Assembly: GCA_016285615.1 (NCBI GenBank)
Contig: JAEERB010000095.1
Location: 1-9,088 of the forward strand
Origin: Bacteroidales bacterium
Lineage (GTDB): Bacteria > Bacteroidota > Bacteroidia > Bacteroidales > WCHB1-69
Length of the DNA stretch: 9,088 nt
Direction: 5' to 3'
A program made the position numbers and the translations under genes. Positions 5,860-9,088 of this stretch are shown in pieces (the stretch's first letter is position 1; each line of letters starts with the position of its first letter). Under the pieces are notes generated by a model. The model saw only the letters and a program-made list of their open reading frames with translations. It was not told the DNA's origin and ran no database searches.

Positions 5860-7989
5860 ATGAAATTGAAAAAAATTGCTCTTTTAGTTACTTTCGTAGC
5901 GTTATTAGGTACTACCTTCGGAAATCCTGTTGATGTGAAGACCGCTCAAAAAGCTGCCGCCACCTTTGCAGCTTCCATTTCCCAAACCAAAGGGGCTCAA
6001 GACCTTAACCTGGCTTACACGGCCACTAACGAAACCGCAACCCTGAACTACTTCTATGTGTTCAATTCTGAAAACGGCTTCGTCATGATTTCTGGCGACG
6101 ACAACATGATTCCCGTACTGGCCTATTCAACCGAATGTCAATTTACGACAGAGAATATGCCCGAACATGTTGCTTCCTTCTTGAAAGGCTATGAGAGAAT
6201 GGCTCAATTTGTGATAGACAACAATGTGGTTTGCGTTCCTGAAAACACACAGGAATGGAACGAACTCATTAGCGGCACTTTCCGTGCCACCAAGGGTACT
6301 GACGCCGTTTCACCCCTGCTGGGCGAAAACAAATGGGGACAATCCGGCAAAACTGTCAACGGCACTTACAAACCTCTCTACGATGCCAAATGTCCTAACA
6401 GAAACGGCCAATATGCTGTAACCGGCTGTATGGCAACCGTGCTGTCGCAGATTATCAGCTATCACAAATATCCCACTAAAGGCTATGGCTCACACGAATA
6501 CACGCCTGAAAGATTTGGCAATATCTATGGTAAACAGAGCTGCAACTTTGCCAACACCACTTTCGATTTCGCCAATATGCCTCTCCAACTTACCCCCGTA
6601 TCAAGCGCAACCCAAATCAATGCGGTAGCCACCCTGATGTACGCTTGCGGCGTTGCCGTTGAGATGGACTACGGAACCCAAGAATCGGGCGGTAGCGGCT
6701 CCGGTCTGGAAGAGCAAGCCTCCCATGTTCATAGCGGCCAATATGCTATCAAGCAATACTTTAACTATCCTTTGGCCACCATCATTTCAAGAAAGACCAT
6801 GGGCGATGCCTCCTTCTTGGCTACCATCAAGGCCGATTTGGACAAGAGCCTGCCCGTAGCTGTTACCGGCTTTGACGCCAACCAAGAAAACGGACATATC
6901 TTCGTTTGCGACGGTTACGATGCCTCCAACAAGTTGCACATCAACTGGGGTTGGGACGGCAGCCTGAACGGCTATTACGCATTGGGCGGTTTCACTCCTC
7001 GCTCAGGAACTATTTCCTATAACTTCAACTACAACAACCAGGCTATGGTTAACATCATCCCTGGCAACAAATTAACGAACAATACTGCTCTGGTGCTCAA
7101 CGCCAAAGTGACCACCAATCCCGCTACGATACCTTGCGGTAATGCATTCACTGTTACCGCCCAACTCATCAATAAAGGCGGCAAGCCCTTCTCGGGTGAG
7201 GTACGTGCCTTCGCAGCTCAAGAATTTATGACTGTAGCAGCGCTCATTGAAAGTAAAACCGTAAACATTGCAGCTGGTGCTACCAGCAATATCACCTTCT
7301 CCTCTACGGGTATCACAGGCGTTTACACTGGCGCCCAAGCCATTATGATTGAATACAAAGCTAATGGTTCTTCCAGCTGGACCCGTGTAGCAGGTTTGGG
7401 AGCTAACACGATGCCTTACTACGCCAACTTTAGTGGCGACACCAAAGTATCGACCAGAGCACCCTACAACATCACCTCTACTGCCGCAACCGTATGGGCT
7501 AAGATTGAACCCGGCTGCGCCACCATCGCCTCACGTGGTTTTGAATACAGAAAATCAACTGAAAGTTCCTACAAAACCACTTACGAAACTCCCAATGCCA
7601 ACAACGAAATGACCAAAACGCTGACCGGTCTTTCTCCCAACACCACTTACAAAGTACGTGTATGGGCCCTCATGAACGGTCAGAGACAATACACCAATGA
7701 CCAGACTTTCACCACCAGAAGCACAGGCATCGAAGACATCACCTTCGGCGATGTGACCGTTTACCCCAACCCCGCCAAGGACAAGCTCAACATCGACTTG
7801 ACCGCTTCTTCACAGAAAGTGGACCAAATTGAACTGATCAACTCTCTGGGACAAAGTCTCTATCTCATCAACTCTCCCGCCAACACGCTGTACACCATTC
7901 CTACGGGTCACTACTCCAATGGTTTGTACTTCATCCGCCTCACCTCCACCGACGGTGTGGTAACCAAGAAAGTGCTTATCAGCAAATAG
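5860..7989 (+). CDS. Secreted C10 (streptopain-type) cysteine protease with T9SS type A sorting domain
   Basis: This is a 709-aa multidomain secreted protein. The Sec signal peptide spans residues 1 to about 21 (MKLKKIALLVTFVALLG then TTFG, followed by NPVDVKTAQKAA). An inhibitory Spi/propeptide-like domain covers about 22-125 (YVFNSENGFVMISGDD, VLAYS, NMPEHVASFLKGY). The peptidase C10 domain, about 150-400, includes KWGQ (158-161), nucleophile Cys190 in VTGCMATVLSQII, His346 in GHIFVCDGYD and the INWGWDGSLNGYYALG block (361-376). A beta-sandwich follows (about 405-527), then a fibronectin-III-like domain (about 533-620, LTGLSPNTTYKVRVWA). The C-terminal T9SS type A domain spans about 630-709 (VTVYPNPAKDKLNI, GLYFIRL, KKVLISK). 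Family members relate to streptopain (SpeB) and interpain A: secreted zymogens that mature by removal of the propeptide. Residues for catalysis are present, so activity is likely; the substrate is unknown. Confidence 0.94.
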   Translation: MKLKKIALLVTFVALLGTTFGNPVDVKTAQKAAATFAASISQTKGAQDLNLAYTATNETATLNYFYVFNSENGFVMISGDDNMIPVLAYSTECQFTTENMPEHVASFLKGYERMAQFVIDNNVVCVPENTQEWNELISGTFRATKGTDAVSPLLGENKWGQSGKTVNGTYKPLYDAKCPNRNGQYAVTGCMATVLSQIISYHKYPTKGYGSHEYTPERFGNIYGKQSCNFANTTFDFANMPLQLTPVSSATQINAVATLMYACGVAVEMDYGTQESGGSGSGLEEQASHVHSGQYAIKQYFNYPLATIISRKTMGDASFLATIKADLDKSLPVAVTGFDANQENGHIFVCDGYDASNKLHINWGWDGSLNGYYALGGFTPRSGTISYNFNYNNQAMVNIIPGNKLTNNTALVLNAKVTTNPATIPCGNAFTVTAQLINKGGKPFSGEVRAFAAQEFMTVAALIESKTVNIAAGATSNITFSSTGITGVYTGAQAIMIEYKANGSSSWTRVAGLGANTMPYYANFSGDTKVSTRAPYNITSTAATVWAKIEPGCATIASRGFEYRKSTESSYKTTYETPNANNEMTKTLTGLSPNTTYKVRVWALMNGQRQYTNDQTFTTRSTGIEDITFGDVTVYPNPAKDKLNIDLTASSQKVDQIELINSLGQSLYLINSPANTLYTIPTGHYSNGLYFIRLTSTDGVVTKKVLISK

Positions 7990-8009
7990 GCGTTCTTTAT
8001 TGATAAATC

Positions 8010-8567
8010 ATGACTAATCAAGAACATATAAAGCTTCTCCACCATGGGGAAGCTTTTTTTTCTGTCGCTCTTGTAGGCTTTCCAGGCGCTGGTAAGACCA
8101 CCGTCGGGAAACAGCTGGCCCGAGCTCTTGACTATACGTTTCTTGATACAGACATCCTCTTTGGCGAACGATACGAACTTCCTGTCAATCAGTTTATTAA
8201 AACTTACGGAGAAACCATCTTCCGCAAATGCGAATACGACCTGCTGAGCGACATTGTAGAGCAGCCCTATACGGTCATCTCGTGCGGCGGCGGCACACCC
8301 TGCTACGCCAACGCCATGGATCTGCTGCTGCAGAACGCCTTTACGATTTACATCAAGATGGCGCCCAAATCACTACAGCAACGGCTCGTCAACTCCAAAC
8401 GCATCCGCCCGCTGGTCAACAAAGAGTCGCCCGAAGAGGTGGCGGCCTACATCGAAAAGACGCTCCCCATCAGAGAAGCGTACTACAGTCGCGCCCACCT
8501 CATCTACAAAGGCGAGGATTTCCACATTGACGAACTGATACAAAACTTGCCAATAGACAAGCTTTAA
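8010..8567 (+). CDS. aroK: Shikimate kinase
   Basis: This 185-aa P-loop kinase catalyses shikimate + ATP -> shikimate 3-phosphate, the fifth step of the chorismate/aromatic amino acid pathway, in the cytoplasm. Signatures are Walker A GFPGAGKT (residues 23-30), DTD (46-48, shikimate/Mg binding), ETIFRKCE (68-75, R72), CGGGTP (92-97), the LID segment RIRPLV (131-136, R133) and REAYYSRA (155-162). The P-loop begins about a dozen residues later than in typical family members. This N-terminal extension is encoded by a terminator-like hairpin (8030-8061). An in-frame TAA (8004-8006) lies just before the ATG, and no ATG, GTG or TTG occurs in frame between codon 2 and the P-loop, so 8010 is the only usual start. 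It lies 20 bp after the protease stop, with no recognisable promoter in the gap. Confidence 0.93.
   Translation: MTNQEHIKLLHHGEAFFSVALVGFPGAGKTTVGKQLARALDYTFLDTDILFGERYELPVNQFIKTYGETIFRKCEYDLLSDIVEQPYTVISCGGGTPCYANAMDLLLQNAFTIYIKMAPKSLQQRLVNSKRIRPLVNKESPEEVAAYIEKTLPIREAYYSRAHLIYKGEDFHIDELIQNLPIDKL
8030..8061 (+). terminator. Terminator-like hairpin inside the 5' end of aroK
   Basis: AAAGCTTCTCC (8030-8040) pairs with GGGGAAGCTTT (8046-8056) as an 11-bp stem with one G-U pair (8038/8048) and a 5-nt loop (ACCAT). An eight-T run (8054-8061) follows. By shape it is an intrinsic terminator, placed 40 nt after the protease stop, where such an element would be expected. It lies within aroK codons 7-18 and so could terminate or attenuate transcription entering aroK. 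Confidence 0.75.
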
Positions 8568-8590
8568 ATCGTCTTTTCTGTACAAAACAA

Positions 8591-9088
8591 CTATTTGAAC
8601 TTCGAAATGAGCGTCACTGAGCCCTGAAGTTGTATCTTCTTCTCACCCGTCAGTGTCGGCACTTTCAATTCACAAACATAGAAATAGACTCCATCCGACG
8701 ACTTGCGTCCCGTGTGACAATCGATGCCGTCCCAATTGATATTGGGGTCGGTGGTCTTATAAACCACTGTGCCCCAGCGGTTATAGAGAACAAAGTCCAC
8801 CGAGTGGATGTTCTCGTTTTTGATGGGAACCAACTTGTCGTTAACGCCATCATCGTTGGGCGTGAAGACATTGGGCAACTCGTACGACAAGCAATCGTCC
8901 ACATCGAAGCAGGTCTCCTCGCTCATAGCCGACAGGTTACCAGCCGTATCGATAGCGGCCATGGCAAAGCAACCCACCACATACGACAAGCCCGTCAATT
9001 CGTAGCGACAGCGGTTGTCGTAGCAATTCTCGCCATTATTGACAATGGAATCAAAGATGGTGTAGGGATCGTTATAGGACGGCTTGTA
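8591..9088 (-). CDS. T9SS type B (CHU_C, gliding motility-associated C-terminal) surface protein, 3' part only
   Basis: The frame is open to the right edge of the window, giving 165 C-terminal residues plus TAG; the true start lies beyond base 9088. A TTG inside the frame at 8996-8998 is not a start, since coding continues upstream of it. The visible part begins in what looks like a fibronectin-III/Ig-like repeat ending YELTGLSYVVGCFAMAAID followed by TAGNLSAMSEE, with several cysteines (CYDNRC, ETCFDVDDC). It then has the CHU_C domain: ELPNVFTPNDDGVND (visible residues 70-84), LYNRWGTVVYKT (101-112), WDGIDC (119-124), DGVYFYVCEL (132-141) and a terminal QGSVTLISKFK. Type B domains direct export through the T9SS and attachment to the cell surface or release. 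The gene converges on aroK with only 23 bp between stops and no clear hairpin. The role of the N-terminal part cannot be seen. Confidence 0.92.
   Translation of the reverse strand, partial: YKPSYNDPYTIFDSIVNNGENCYDNRCRYELTGLSYVVGCFAMAAIDTAGNLSAMSEETCFDVDDCLSYELPNVFTPNDDGVNDKLVPIKNENIHSVDFVLYNRWGTVVYKTTDPNINWDGIDCHTGRKSSDGVYFYVCELKVPTLTGEKKIQLQGSVTLISKFK

Noticed and set aside
8568..8590. Terminator between aroK and the leftward surface-protein gene
   Set aside because: The 23-bp gap and its flanks show no G/C-rich inverted repeat with a T run.
8996..8998. TTG as the start of the leftward CHU_C gene
   Set aside because: The frame stays open to the window edge and the upstream residues continue a repeat-like domain, so the gene is truncated by the window rather than starting here.

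Overview
The window looks like a chromosomal segment of a Bacteroidota genome, most likely order Bacteroidales. Three signs support this. One predicted protein ends in a type A and another in a type B sorting domain of the type IX secretion system (T9SS). Promoter-like sites fit the Bacteroidota pattern TTTG-N(19-21)-TAnnTTTG. Genes start without clear Shine-Dalgarno sequences after A/T-rich leaders. Family and genus cannot be decided from what is seen. Most of the genes are housekeeping genes, and no phage, insertion sequence, CRISPR array, tRNA or rRNA gene was recognised.

Layout. Bases 1-531 (+) are the 3' end of a beta-CASP/RMMBL metallo-beta-lactamase-fold gene (RNase-like). It converges on ackA (641-1837, -, acetate kinase). 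A perfect 36-bp palindrome between them can terminate both. A 287-bp A/T-rich divergent control region (1838-2124) follows, with a very good promoter for the rightward genes and a weaker one for ackA. The rightward unit is: a 199-aa protein resembling a Bacteroidota-specific family with a winged-helix/HTH-like N-terminus (2125-2724); an 84-aa cysteine-containing lipoprotein overlapping it by ATGA (2721-2975); meaB (2988-4052, G-protein chaperone of methylmalonyl-CoA mutase); and xerD (4064-4957, GTG start, site-specific recombinase). Gaps inside the unit are 12 bp or less, so it is probably one operon. elbB (5041-5688) has its own -7 element and ends in a textbook intrinsic terminator. Immediately after that is the promoter of a large secreted C10 (streptopain-type) cysteine protease with a T9SS type A C-terminus (5860-7989). 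aroK (shikimate kinase, 8010-8567) follows 20 bp later. The right edge holds the 3' end of a leftward gene for a T9SS type B (gliding-motility-associated C-terminal, CHU_C) surface protein (8591-9088, cut by the window).

How the parts relate. AckA and MeaB both touch short-chain acyl metabolism (acetate/propionate formation and the succinate-propionate route) and share one divergent promoter region, but a functional link is only inferred. The C10 protease and the CHU_C protein are both predicted T9SS cargo.

The most unusual item is a strong intrinsic-terminator-like hairpin (8030-8061) lying inside the first 18 codons of aroK. No alternative in-frame start codon lies downstream of it before the P-loop, so transcription reaching aroK from the protease gene must cross this element. 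Other points worth a look are the divergent HTH-like protein with its partner lipoprotein, and substitutions in a normally conserved AckA motif.
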